Shown here: piece by piece, positions 1 to 6,813 of the stretch
How the letters are laid out: every line of letters begins with the position of its first letter
Position numbering within the stretch: the stretch's first letter is position 1
Made by a program: the position numbers and the translations under genes
Assembly: GCA_015521705.1 (NCBI GenBank)
Contig: WANR01000019.1
Location: forward strand, 1-42,536
Length of the DNA stretch: 42,536 nt
Source: Desulfurococcales archaeon
GTDB lineage: Archaea > Thermoproteota > Thermoprotei_A > Sulfolobales > Acidilobaceae
Reading direction: 5' to 3'
Notes under the pieces: generated by a model
The model's database searches: none
Seen by the model: the letters and a program-made list of their open reading frames with translations, nothing else
What the model was told of the DNA's origin: nothing

Positions 1-92
1 CTCGGGAACCCCGAGGTCACCAAATAGGCTTAATAGCCTTCAGGGGGTTATATGGTTTAGACAGACATACAGCATCGGCGCACCTCACAGCC

Positions 93-863
93 CTAAGAGG
101 CATAGAAAGACACTATTTGACACAGAAAGCTACAATCCAATGTTTCTGCCCAGAGCTTGAACTTAGCTGGCGTGATCCCATGCTCCTTGTAGAGGTCTAG
201 GTTCTCCAGCCATTGTGAGGGATCATCGTAGCCTTGGAGTACGGGGACCACTCTATCCTCAATGCCCAGCTTCTCAGCCGTAGCAACAACCTCCGCGCCC
301 AGCTCGGCTGTCAGCTGGATCCCACGCTCCACGGAGAGTCCTCTCGGAGTCAAAATGTCTAAGGGAAGATCTAGGGTAGCAACTAGGTTAGCTCCTATTC
401 TTAATGCTAGGTCCAAGTACTGACTAACTGTATAGGGGTACACGAGCCCGTGGAACTTGGAGTAGAACTGCTGGGCCCCGCTATCGATAAACAGGATTCC
501 CCCCAGTCTTCTAACTAGTGCTACGTCATTCTCAAATCCTCTGAATACTCCTCCGCCCCAGTACCTACCCGCCGATAATAGCCAGTTCAAAGGTCTGACA
601 CCGGATTCCACGGCAACCTTGAGGGCGGTATCGCCACCTGCAAGGAAAAGTATGGGACAAGGTGGGTCCGGATCCAATAGTTTCAAGGCAATCGGGCTTA
701 CACAGAATACATTATCCCTCCTCTCTATTAGACCAACACTCTCTAGGTGCTTAAGAACCCTGGAGAGGTGGCCCTTAGAACCCCTCTTGTAGTATTCCAG
801 GATTTCCTTGTAACTGAGACAAACACCGTGCTTATATATAGCTTTAGAGAACGCCTTAAACAC
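93..863 (-). CDS. Winged-helix plus TGT/DpdA-like transglycosylase domain protein, C-terminally truncated
   Basis: The N-terminal ~60 residues look like a winged helix-turn-helix (SYKEILEYYKRGSKGHLSRV, then HLESVGLIERRD). From about residue 70 the protein resembles the TGT/DpdA superfamily, which exchanges guanine for 7-deazaguanine in tRNA or DNA. The visible signatures are ILFIDSGAQQF (compare the DSGG of TGT), LVATLDLPLDI and the strand VVPVLQGY. The reading frame ends soon after this strand, so the C-terminal half of the barrel, which in TGT carries the nucleophilic Asp and the zinc site, is missing. The last ~20 residues look like unrelated read-through. Start is a GTG; the gene diverges from a truncated HerA-like gene only 13 bp away. 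It is probably a decayed gene or a binding-only remnant. The superfamily call is by motif only, with moderate confidence. Confidence 0.55.
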   Translation of the reverse strand: MFKAFSKAIYKHGVCLSYKEILEYYKRGSKGHLSRVLKHLESVGLIERRDNVFCVSPIALKLLDPDPPCPILFLAGGDTALKVAVESGVRPLNWLLSAGRYWGGGVFRGFENDVALVRRLGGILFIDSGAQQFYSKFHGLVYPYTVSQYLDLALRIGANLVATLDLPLDILTPRGLSVERGIQLTAELGAEVVATAEKLGIEDRVVPVLQGYDDPSQWLENLDLYKEHGITPAKFKLWAETLDCSFLCQIVSFYAS

Positions 864-876
864 ACATAGCCTAGCG

Positions 877-1401
877 ATGAAAGGTACCCCTCGTATATCC
901 GCCTTATCGCACTCTACGCCTATCGACCTATCCGATGTTGAAGAAGCTTCCCTGAGAACCCTAGTGGTAGCAAATATCCTAGGCGAGATAGTAAGGGCTA
1001 GAAAGAGGAATCTTATACCCTCTACAGCGATAGTGCTAGAGGAGGCCCATAATTATGTAAGTAGCGAAGAAACCCCCTCCTCAGTCCTAGTAAGAGACCT
1101 TATAAGGGGAGCTAGGCACATAGGGGTAGGAGTTATATTGGTCTCTCAGAGGCCTGCGGGTATACATAGGGACGCTATAAATGTGGCTAACACGCATATA
1201 ATCTTTCGCTTAAAGGGCACAGACCTCGAATACGTTAAACAATTCGCTCCACTCACTAAGGAGGAGCTAGAGGAAATACCGCTATTACCAGATGGAGTAG
1301 CATACGTGACAGGGCCTATAGTTAGGGGAGGCCACGCAATCAAGGTAAGGATAAGAGAAAGAAGAACACTGCACGGGGGACACAGCATAAGTTTTATATA
1401 A
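877..1401 (+). CDS. HerA-type DNA-translocating ATPase, C-terminal fragment
   Basis: This matches the C-terminal half of HerA/DUF87-family hexameric ATPases, which pump DNA during end resection or in defence complexes. A Walker B block is clear (STAIVLEEAHNYV). It is followed by RDLIRGARHIGVGVILVSQRP, the SQRP sensor stretch of the family, and then ANTHIIFRL. The Walker A (GxxGxGKT) and the N-terminal HAS-barrel are absent, because the frame opens with the segment just before Walker B. The product therefore should not hydrolyse ATP alone. No NurA gene is nearby. The truncation point lies against the start of the divergent TGT-like gene, which suggests a rearrangement junction near 865-880. 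Composition is more A/T-rich than the island downstream. Best read as a pseudogene fragment. Confidence 0.65.
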   Translation: MKGTPRISALSHSTPIDLSDVEEASLRTLVVANILGEIVRARKRNLIPSTAIVLEEAHNYVSSEETPSSVLVRDLIRGARHIGVGVILVSQRPAGIHRDAINVANTHIIFRLKGTDLEYVKQFAPLTKEELEEIPLLPDGVAYVTGPIVRGGHAIKVRIRERRTLHGGHSISFI

Positions 1402-1464
1402 GGTATTGGGTGGAGGCAGAGATGAAGAGATAGTCCACTAGCTTGAGATTGAGCGTAGTGTTGA

Positions 1465-1980
1465 GTGGTGCCAAGGAGTATGGCTGAGCATTGTATTCGT
1501 GGCGGCTTTAAACGGTTTATAGGTGCTAGAGTGGAGTATCCCCAGGTTACGGTTAGGCTCTATCTTAACGACGAGTTTATAGGCACTATTGATTTCCTCG
1601 TGGATACAGGGGCCAGCACTACTTTCATAGCCTATAAGGATTTGCTGGTTTTAAGGATCATTAATAAGCTTAGGGGCAAGCGCAAGGTAGACGTTATAGG
1701 GCTTGGCGGCGTTGAGAAGGCCGTAGTACTGAGGGGGCCTATACGTCTCGAACTATTAGATACTCCTCGGGTTCCGGGCGAGGCTAGGCGGCCTATCACG
1801 ATAGAACTCGATAGTATTAGGTGCGAAGATCCTGACTCTGCTAGGAAGATTATGAGACTCCATGGCCATAAAGCGCTCATGGCTAGGCCTAGCGTTCTCG
1901 GCTGGGATGTGCTCAATTCTCTGAAACTAATAATAAACTATAAAGAAAGGATTATAGAATTGTGTAAGGACGAGCCGTAG
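1465..1980 (+). CDS. Retropepsin-like aspartic protease family protein
   Basis: A 171-residue protein (GTG start; an in-frame ATG at 1480 is an alternative) with one aspartic-protease motif. The core is IDFLVDTGASTTFIA (the D-T/S-G-A/S active-site loop), and a later PSVLGWDVLNSLKLIIN matches the second conserved turn of single-domain retropepsin-like proteins. Such proteins act as homodimers, each chain giving one catalytic Asp. Stand-alone archaeal members are widespread but their substrates are unknown. It ends 7 bp before the end of a convergent DUF5678-like gene. From memory, these two families are often neighbours in archaea, here in an unusual tail-to-tail arrangement. No signal peptide, so the protein is probably cytoplasmic. 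Confidence 0.72.
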   Translation: MVPRSMAEHCIRGGFKRFIGARVEYPQVTVRLYLNDEFIGTIDFLVDTGASTTFIAYKDLLVLRIINKLRGKRKVDVIGLGGVEKAVVLRGPIRLELLDTPRVPGEARRPITIELDSIRCEDPDSARKIMRLHGHKALMARPSVLGWDVLNSLKLIINYKERIIELCKDEP

Positions 1981-1987
1981 AGAGGCG

Positions 1988-2212
1988 TTAGACTATTAGT
2001 ATTATTTCCTCCTCTGGTACATAGTCTATCACGACTTCTCTCGGGTCTAAGCCCTTACCCTTAACTTTCCCGATAACTTCTTCTATAGTGTCACCCCACG
2101 CTATGATCTTCTCCCTTATGCGGGCCACAAACTTACCCGCGTATTTCTCGGGAAACTCCACTATAAGGGACAAACCGTTCAACCCCCAATTATGCATGGC
2201 ACGCTGGAGCAC
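1988..2212 (-). CDS. Small DUF5678-like protein
   Basis: A 74-residue protein. The stretch from about residue 20 (EKYAGKFVARIREKIIAWGD, then TIEEVIGKVKGKG) has the DUF5678 pattern: a short beta hairpin with a conserved 'Y/F-x-G-K-x-V-A' entry, a helix, and a C-terminal strand (PREVVIDYVPEEEIILIV). Function is unknown. The GTG start at 2212 gives 74 residues; the ATG at 2197 gives 69 and is equally plausible. The gene is convergent with the retropepsin-like gene, 7 bp apart, and may be its functional partner or regulator. That role is inference from co-occurrence only. Confidence 0.6.
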   Translation of the reverse strand: MLQRAMHNWGLNGLSLIVEFPEKYAGKFVARIREKIIAWGDTIEEVIGKVKGKGLDPREVVIDYVPEEEIILIV

Positions 2213-2340
2213 TTTTCCAGAAACCTTGTATTATGTAGGGCTACTATTAAATGTTTTTCAAGACATCTACCCAAACCATATCTCGGGCTTTGTTTCAGGG
2301 ATCCACTTATAAGGGGGACCTACTATATAGGTGGGGGTGA

Positions 2341-2607
2341 GTGTGTTGGAGGAGGATCATAGCGGCCCTGGTGGAGGTGTCCCAGGAGAGGAACCAGTCA
2401 ATACTATCGGAGAACCCCGAGGTGCCGGCCAACATATACGAGCAAGTATTACTGATTATAGGGGCTATGGGTGGAAGCGAGGGCTACAACATAGGCGACC
2501 TGAGGAAAGTGGTGGAGGAGTACAACGGAGAGCTCGACCCGATCGCCTACATTCTACTGTCAGGGCTGAGGCTACGCGGCGAGAAAGTCGAGGGTAGGCG
2601 AGCCTGA
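2341..2607 (+). CDS. Small hypothetical protein, helical
   Basis: I do not recognise this family. This frame was chosen over an overlapping one (2331-2597) because it has the G/C-rich third positions seen in neighbouring genes and gives an ordinary helical protein. Recognisable stretches are ALVEVSQERNQSILSENPEV, then IYEQVLLIIGAMGG and DLRKVVEEYNGELDPIAYIL. A TATA-like cacttataag at 2304-2313 would place transcription near the GTG at 2341, so the message could be leaderless; downstream starts such as GTG 2371 are possible. The extreme left edge of the window reads LGNPEVTK then stop on the same strand, resembling the ENPEVP stretch here, so a related gene may end at the window boundary. Confidence 0.45.
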   Translation: MCWRRIIAALVEVSQERNQSILSENPEVPANIYEQVLLIIGAMGGSEGYNIGDLRKVVEEYNGELDPIAYILLSGLRLRGEKVEGRRA

Positions 2608-2619
2608 GAAGGTGGAAGC

Positions 2620-2787
2620 CTAGCTCATCTTGAGTAGCTTCTCCTGTATCTTCTTGACGACCTTCAAGTATTCTCTGAACCCTGGCCCCCCATCCTTGTC
2701 CCTGTGAAACTCCACGAAAGAGGCATCCTCAGCGGTCCTAGCGGCCACACCCAAGTCCCCGCCAAACCTGAATGACTTCTTTGCACT
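2620..2787 (-). pseudogene. Short gene remnant without a clear start
   Basis: An open frame of 55 codons ends with TAG at 2620-2622 and has an in-frame stop immediately upstream at 2788-2790. It reads FRFGGDLGVAARTAEDASF, then VEFHRDKDGGPG, then a lysine-rich helix (REYLKVVKKIQEKLLKMS). The composition looks protein-coding and the terminal helix is convincing. There is no ATG; only internal TTG (2754) or GTG (2748) starts are available. It is either a very small protein of about 42-44 residues or the tail of a gene whose upstream part was lost. It lies directly downstream of the coiled-coil nuclease gene on the same strand. Family not recognised. Confidence 0.35.
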
Positions 2788-2793
2788 TTATTG

Positions 2794-3483
2794 CTATTCT
2801 GTCCTGGTTATTGGTTTCAGGTCTATTTTTAGCTTGTGGGCTGTGGTGTATGCTTCTGGGTCTATGAAGCCGCCTATCATTAGGAGCCTCGGCTTGACTC
2901 CATACTTCTTCTCGTAGACCTGGCCTATCCTGTATAGTTCTGCTAGGTCGCCTCGCGAGACCCTAGACTTGACCTCTACCAGTATGTGCTCTCTGTCCCT
3001 GACAACCACGTCTATCTCCACATTGGTTGAGTGGCCGTAGACGATGCCTTCATCGTCCCTAAACACCTTCCTCTCGACAGTAGCGGCTCCCAGTACTTCC
3101 TGGACTACATACTTCAGAGCCTCCCTCAGCCCAGCCTCCGATAACACTCCGAACCTGTGAGCTATGACGGTTACAACCCTCCTAGTCTCAATCATCTCAC
3201 TCTCCAGCCTAGCCATGCGCTCATCAAGCTTCTGCTGTCTCTCAGCGAGCTCCGCGAATCTTTCCTCTAGCTTTGCTACTCTCTCCTCTAGCTTCAGGAA
3301 CCGATCCTCTAGGTCTGCAAAGCGCTCCTCTAGCTTCATCATTCGCTCTTCCAGCCTTGCCGTCCTTTCCAAGACCTCCCTGTAGCCCAGCAAGCCCATC
3401 AGAGCGTAGCGGAACTCCCTGTCCTCCTCCAGGGCCTTTAACAGCCTCTCCTTCTCCATGGGTGATAGCCCCACAGCAGGCAC
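2794..3483 (-). CDS. DUF3782-type coiled-coil PD-(D/E)XK nuclease-like protein
   Basis: A 229-residue protein in three parts. Residues 1-40 form a conserved cap (MEKERLLKALEEDREFRYAL). Residues ~40-100 are a long coiled coil of near-exact heptads (LEERM, LEERF, LEDRF, LEERV repeated). The C-terminal ~120 residues form a PD-(D/E)XK-like fold with NVEIDVVVRDREHILVEVKS, where the Asp and the E-x-K are the presumed metal-binding residues. DUF3782 proteins are common in Sulfolobales and Desulfurococcales; function is unknown and nuclease activity is inferred from the motif. GTG start preceded by an ggag ribosome-binding site. A paralogue lies at 33661-34329 with a nearly identical N-terminal cap. 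Confidence 0.75.
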   Translation of the reverse strand: MPAVGLSPMEKERLLKALEEDREFRYALMGLLGYREVLERTARLEERMMKLEERFADLEDRFLKLEERVAKLEERFAELAERQQKLDERMARLESEMIETRRVVTVIAHRFGVLSEAGLREALKYVVQEVLGAATVERKVFRDDEGIVYGHSTNVEIDVVVRDREHILVEVKSRVSRGDLAELYRIGQVYEKKYGVKPRLLMIGGFIDPEAYTTAHKLKIDLKPITRTE

Positions 3484-3778
3484 CTCCAGTTCTCATTCCT
3501 CTCTAAACTCCTTCAATTCTATAGCTTATCCGGCCGGCCCACTCCCTGGGAGCGGTTCCGGGAAGCATGGAGTCTGGAGCCACCACTAGAGGTGATAAAC
3601 ACTAAAACTTATAAGCGCCACCTAGAAACACGGGAACCACCACTCATTAGGAGTGGAGTCTCCGGGGACTGTGATAGCGTAGCTTTATATGCGCCAGGCA
3701 GAAAATCCTGTGTCGCGAGGAGGAGAGTCGAGGACTTCATCGGGGAAATGTCTTCAACAAGCGGGGAGGTGGAGTGGT
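3484..3778. other. Intergenic region with candidate promoters and an inverted repeat
   Basis: No convincing gene lies in these 295 bases. The left part holds the promoter side of the minus-strand DUF3782 gene. On the plus strand a TATA-like acttataag occurs at 3607-3615. An inverted repeat CCACTC-attag-GAGTGG lies at 3640-3656, about where transcription from that box would begin. A second TATA-like ctttatatgc is at 3682-3691. Both boxes point toward the unknown gene starting at 3779. The repeat could be an operator or a small hairpin; which box is used cannot be told from sequence. Confidence 0.35.
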
Positions 3779-4375
3779 GTGAGGCTTGACCTAGGCTCCC
3801 TGGTGCCCGCCCTTAGCGGGTGGACGCTGTGCATAGACGAGCCCGGCTGTGACTGCACGGTATGCGTCGAGCTACCCGGGTGGGCTGGCGGGCTTAGTGA
3901 GAGTGAGAGGAGGTATCTTGCCCTCTTCCTGGCGGCTAGGAGCCTCCTAGACTATAGGCTGGCCGCCGCCATGCACGTATATATGGTGAAAAGCAAGGTA
4001 GCATTGGGGCCGGAGGCGCTGGCTAGGGCCCTAAGGGACGCTAGGGTAGACTCAGAGATCCCACGGGCCGTGGAGGAGGATAGTGCTTATGCCTGGGAGG
4101 CCGTGCTCTACAAGGGAATACTGTACGCGCAACAGGTGCTGAGCCTGGAGAGACCAGTCCTGGTCAGGGTGGTGCCTCCCAAGGATAGGGTTGGGCGGGA
4201 GAGGCTCAGAGCCTTGCTGGAGGGTAGGCGTGTCACGGTCAAGGGCAGGACGTACCGCGTGGGAGGGCTCCTGAAGAGGCTTGGGGGAGCCAGGGTGGCG
4301 CCCTGGGTCTACCTGGTGCCTAGGCGCGGGCTACCGGAGCTGGCTAGGCACGCGAAGGTGGAGAAACTACTGTAG
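3779..4375 (+). CDS. Hypothetical protein, unrecognised
   Basis: About 198 residues from a GTG start at 3779, which follows a purine-rich gcggggaggtgg stretch. Longer in-frame upstream sequence back to 3689 looks non-coding and was left out. The N-terminal part has a cysteine cluster (CIDEPGCDCTVCVELPGW). A helical middle follows (RYLALFLAARSLLDYRLAAA), then a basic C-terminal part (VPPKDRVGRERLRALLEGRR and VKGRTYRVGGLLKRLGGARV) that could bind nucleic acid. The cluster C-x5-C-x-C-x2-C could bind metal. I do not recognise the family. It is the first gene of the GC-rich NTase/HEPN island and converges with the MNT gene, 5 bp away, so a role in that system is possible but unproven. Confidence 0.55.
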   Translation: MRLDLGSLVPALSGWTLCIDEPGCDCTVCVELPGWAGGLSESERRYLALFLAARSLLDYRLAAAMHVYMVKSKVALGPEALARALRDARVDSEIPRAVEEDSAYAWEAVLYKGILYAQQVLSLERPVLVRVVPPKDRVGRERLRALLEGRRVTVKGRTYRVGGLLKRLGGARVAPWVYLVPRRGLPELARHAKVEKLL

Positions 4376-4380
4376 GTTCA

Positions 4381-4701
4381 CTAGATAGCTGACCTTTCCA
4401 GGTAGAACCATGCATCCCTCTCTCCGACCAGCTCTATGTGCACGTCCTCCTCTACCGGGATCCCAGCCTTCTCCAGTATCTCGGCCTTCATCCTGCCCCT
4501 CTCAAGCATCGAGGCCGGCAGTTCCCGGTAGACCACGAGTATGTCTATGTCGCTCGCCTGCACAGCCCTCCCCCCGGCGTGGCTACCGATCAGGTGTGCC
4601 CTACAACCCATAGCGTCGGCCACGGCCCTTACCCTACTGAGGGCTTCCGCGGCGCTAATCCTCCTTGCCAGTAGGTCTACGAGCTCTTCTAGACTCGACA
4701 A
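4381..4701 (-). CDS. MNT-domain minimal nucleotidyltransferase (probable antitoxin of HEPN/MNT pair)
   Basis: A 106-residue minimal nucleotidyltransferase. The active-site motif is complete: LIGSHAGGRAVQASDIDILV has the GS, the following spacer and the D-x-D pair that binds metal-NTP; a third acidic position is likely in EDVHIEL. Family members paired with HEPN proteins act as antitoxins, in characterised bacterial cases by adding AMP to the HEPN toxin. The TTG start at 4701 lies inside the upstream HEPN gene, a 47-nt overlap that implies translational coupling. The order HEPN then MNT on one transcript is the usual one. Confidence in the fold is high; the antitoxin role is by analogy. Confidence 0.85.
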   Translation of the reverse strand: MSSLEELVDLLARRISAAEALSRVRAVADAMGCRAHLIGSHAGGRAVQASDIDILVVYRELPASMLERGRMKAEILEKAGIPVEEDVHIELVGERDAWFYLERSAI

Positions 4702-5116
4702 GCCCTATCACCTCCCTCGCCAAGCCCACCAGCTCCGAGGCGTCCTCCCTAGTGAACTCCTTGGGGAGGTATCTTGACGAGTAGTACGCGTCTTCTAGAG
4801 TGTGTAGCTTGAACCTGTTCCTCGCCACGAACTCCCGCACTTCGTCCGCGAACCCGAGGAGCCGTCCTACCACGTGGAGGAGCCTCCTTATGTTGTGGGT
4901 GTGAGGCGTGGCTCCCGTGTGTTCTAGTATCACGGATTCGAGGTACAGCTGGACTGCCTGCTCTGCGTCGAATACGGCTCCATCGTAGTCGCCGTGCTCC
5001 AGGCTCCTCTCGGCCCTGGCTAGAGCGTTCCTAGCCCTCCTCTCCAGCAACCGCACAACATACTCACGACTCTCCTCGTCGTCAGCAATGCTCCCCGCCT
5101 CGGTGCCCACGGGCAC
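4655..5116 (-). CDS. HEPN-domain protein (probable toxin of HEPN/MNT pair)
   Basis: A 153-residue all-helical protein with the HEPN pattern. It has paired helices LLERRARNALARAERSLE and DGAVFDAEQAVQLYLESVIL, then HTHNIRRLLHVVGRLLG, then AYYSSRYLPKEFTREDA. HEPN proteins are often RNases with an R-x4-6-H motif. Here the only good candidate is R-N-R-F-K-L-H near residue 107, which lacks the following x-Y of well-studied toxins. It may therefore use a different active site or act as a binding partner. It overlaps the downstream MNT gene, forming a classic two-gene toxin-antitoxin unit. Several GTG starts are close together near 5116; the exact one is uncertain. Confidence 0.82.
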   Translation of the reverse strand: MPVGTEAGSIADDEESREYVVRLLERRARNALARAERSLEHGDYDGAVFDAEQAVQLYLESVILEHTGATPHTHNIRRLLHVVGRLLGFADEVREFVARNRFKLHTLEDAYYSSRYLPKEFTREDASELVGLAREVIGLVESRRARRPTGKED

Positions 5117-5195
5117 GCGTGACCCGCCTCCAAGCCATGATTACCAGGGGCACAAGCGCTAATTAACGGGGCTGACCAGTAGCTGAGTCGGAGGA

Positions 5196-5534
5196 TCAGC
5201 CCGTGGCCATGCGCTTGCACGCGGCTCTGAGCACTTCTCTGTCGCCTAGTTCTGCCGGCTCCGCCTCGTGCCTCCTCCTCAGCCCCCTCTCTACTAGCTC
5301 CTGGAACCTCCACACGCACTCCCACGGGCTCAGTAGCGTGAGGCTCCCGAGTAGCCCGGCCCACTCGTCTAGGTTATATCCTTCCCCGAACGCTATCCTC
5401 CAGACCAGCGATGCTATCCTCTCAGCCTCCCCCCGGCCCACCAGCCGCTCCATGTCACGCATCACATCCTCCTCGCTCCTCTGGTCAACCATGTACATAG
5501 CCGCCGCGGCCAACCGCTTCTCCCGCCCCATCAC
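5196..5534 (-). CDS. Hypothetical helical protein downstream of a nucleotidyltransferase
   Basis: A 112-residue protein predicted almost wholly helical: EKRLAAAAMYMVDQRSEED, then DMERLVGRGEAERIASLVWR and WECVWRFQELVERGLRRRHE. Family not recognised. ATG start with a good ribosome-binding site (gggagg) lying in the 10-bp gap after the upstream nucleotidyltransferase stop, so the two are almost certainly co-transcribed. Small helical proteins next to NTase-fold genes are often the toxin or substrate partner, so I infer a two-component relationship. There is no visible HEPN R-x4-6-H motif. Confidence 0.55.
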   Translation of the reverse strand: MMGREKRLAAAAMYMVDQRSEEDVMRDMERLVGRGEAERIASLVWRIAFGEGYNLDEWAGLLGSLTLLSPWECVWRFQELVERGLRRRHEAEPAELGDREVLRAACKRMATG

Positions 5535-5544
5535 GTCCTCCCAC

Positions 5545-6237
5545 CTAGGCCAGCGCGGAGAGTAGCTCCCTCAGCCTCCCGCTAGCAGTCCTCTCCAGCA
5601 CGCTACGAGCATTTAACCTCACAGTCTCGTGCATCCCGAGGCCCGCCAGTACCCCGTAGAGCCTGCCCTTGTCCAGTCCTCTATCAACAGCACGCTCCAT
5701 CCTCCGAACGTTCCACGCATCCACACCGTTAGGGTCTGCTAGCTTGCTGGCCACCCACGACTCCAGGGACAGAACCCTCAGAGCCCTACCCGCGTGGCGG
5801 GTCTCCACGGTTTCGTAGAGCGATAGAGGTCTAACTGCTAGGAGGTTGAACACCTCCACCGCGACGACCAGGCCCGGAGCCACGGCCACGAACAACTGCG
5901 CCACCCAGTCCTCCGGGGCCCGGCCATGCTGTACCCGGGCACCAACAACCCTGTAGCCACTACCCTCCAAGTGCTTCCTCAAACCGTCCAGTAGCTCTAC
6001 TAAGACCTGGACACCTAGAGGACTGGATAGCACGAGGTCTACATGCCTGGTCGTGTCGGGCTCCACGTGCAGGGAGTACGCTCCAGCCCCGGCCACGACC
6101 AGCTCCGCTCCGTACCGCTTGGCCAGCTCCTTGAGAGCCTCGTATGCGTCCACCATGAGGGGGAGCCAGTAGCGAGGCTCGGCCCTCATACCGGCCTCCT
6201 CCGCGGGCAGGCGGCTAGCATCCACTCCAGTAGCCAT
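5545..6237 (-). CDS. Nucleotidyltransferase-fold protein with altered active site
   Basis: A 230-residue protein that resembles AbiEii/DUF-type nucleotidyltransferases. The glycine-rich start and acidic strand can be placed at VVAGAGAYSLHVEPDTTRHV followed by DLVL. In normal members the second part reads D-x-D; here it is H-V-D, so the first metal-binding Asp is replaced by His, and the GG/GS is GAGAYS. A later segment (LLAVRPLSLYETVETRHAGR and VLSLESWVASKLAD) matches the 'lsle.li.~K' segment of this family. ATG start with strong ggaggtga site that overlaps the stop of the small upstream ORF. It sits in a probable three-gene operon (6390 to 5196). It may be a non-catalytic, antitoxin-like member. 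Confidence 0.65.
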   Translation of the reverse strand: MATGVDASRLPAEEAGMRAEPRYWLPLMVDAYEALKELAKRYGAELVVAGAGAYSLHVEPDTTRHVDLVLSSPLGVQVLVELLDGLRKHLEGSGYRVVGARVQHGRAPEDWVAQLFVAVAPGLVVAVEVFNLLAVRPLSLYETVETRHAGRALRVLSLESWVASKLADPNGVDAWNVRRMERAVDRGLDKGRLYGVLAGLGMHETVRLNARSVLERTASGRLRELLSALA

Positions 6238-6246
6238 CAGTCGTAT

Positions 6247-6390
6247 TCACCTCCGATCCAGTAGAGCGTCCCTGGCGGCTCCTATAACGTCCTCCAGTCT
6301 GTACTGCTTCCTCACCAGGGCGTAGTGGTAGCTCGCTTCCCAGAGCCTCCTCCCAGCTGGCCCGAGTAGCGCCCCTAGGTTGCGCTCCAC
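6247..6390 (-). CDS. Very small hypothetical protein coupled to the nucleotidyltransferase
   Basis: From the GTG at 6390 this encodes about 47 residues: ERNLGALLGPAGRRLWEASY, then HYALVRKQYRLEDVIGAARD. The frame is open further upstream to ATG codons at 6456 and 6471, but that extension has a different composition and no ribosome-binding site, so I prefer the short form. Its stop codon TGA lies inside the ggaggtga ribosome-binding site of the next gene, which implies coupling. The helical, basic character and the segment WEASYHYALVRKQYRLEDVI suggest a helical partner protein. Family unknown; it could also be the tail of a lost larger gene. Confidence 0.4.
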   Translation of the reverse strand: MERNLGALLGPAGRRLWEASYHYALVRKQYRLEDVIGAARDALLDRR

Positions 6391-6597
6391 GGCCCGTACA
6401 CCTATAAACGAGACAGTCCGGTAGCACCTAATGAATAATGGGCAGTAAAAGCCCATAGTACAAGAGCACACAGCCGCTCACTCGGTAAACATAATTAAGC
6501 TCCCGGAACACGTACAGGATCCATGAGAAAACAGCCATCCCGATTAAATAGAACTGAAGGGTAATCGGCTGTGGTAGGGTCTGCTACAGTTTCTAGG

Positions 6598-6813
6598 GTA
6601 AAGGTTTTTATGGGTCTGTGAGGCCTCCTCTACCCCGGAGAAGGGCCTAGATGTGGGGCGCGTGCCGTTCGCCCCGAAGGGTGCCCATGACCCCCGCGTG
6701 GAGCGGCTTGTAGCCACATTGAAGCGCGGGAACGAGGCACAACCCGTCCCAGGCAAGACCCCGCAATGACCCAGGGACGGGGAACGGAAACTGGACACCT
6801 TGCTAGGTGAACC
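6598..6813 (+). other. GC-rich remnant, possibly the 3' end of an IS605-type tnpB with its RNA
   Basis: In the 340-base gap between genes, 6472-6590 is A/T-rich with no recognised feature. From about 6598 the sequence becomes very GC-rich and looks structured. One plus-strand frame is open from a stop at ~6595 to TGA at 6767-6769 with no start codon. It reads GLDVGRVPFAPKGAHDPRVE, then LKRGNEAQPVPGKTP, and continues past the stop as PRDGERKLDTLLGEP. From memory this resembles the low-complexity tails of archaeal TnpB genes, whose 3' ends overlap the guide RNA scaffold. No TnpB catalytic or zinc-finger region is present. If correct it is only the right end of a decayed element. Confidence is low. 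Confidence 0.3.

Noticed and set aside
1-2420. Shared gaaccccgaggt at the left edge and at about 2411
   Set aside because: A 12-base match is expected by chance many times in a window of this size; only the weak peptide resemblance (NPEV) made it worth a mention.
2331-2597. Alternative frame (88 residues) over the small unknown gene
   Set aside because: Its product is Gly/Arg-rich and low-complexity; the frame from 2341 has the third-base pattern of real genes.
5020-5364. 114-residue minus frame between HEPN and the helical gene
   Set aside because: It overlaps the well-supported HEPN and helical genes in another frame and has a read-through-like composition.
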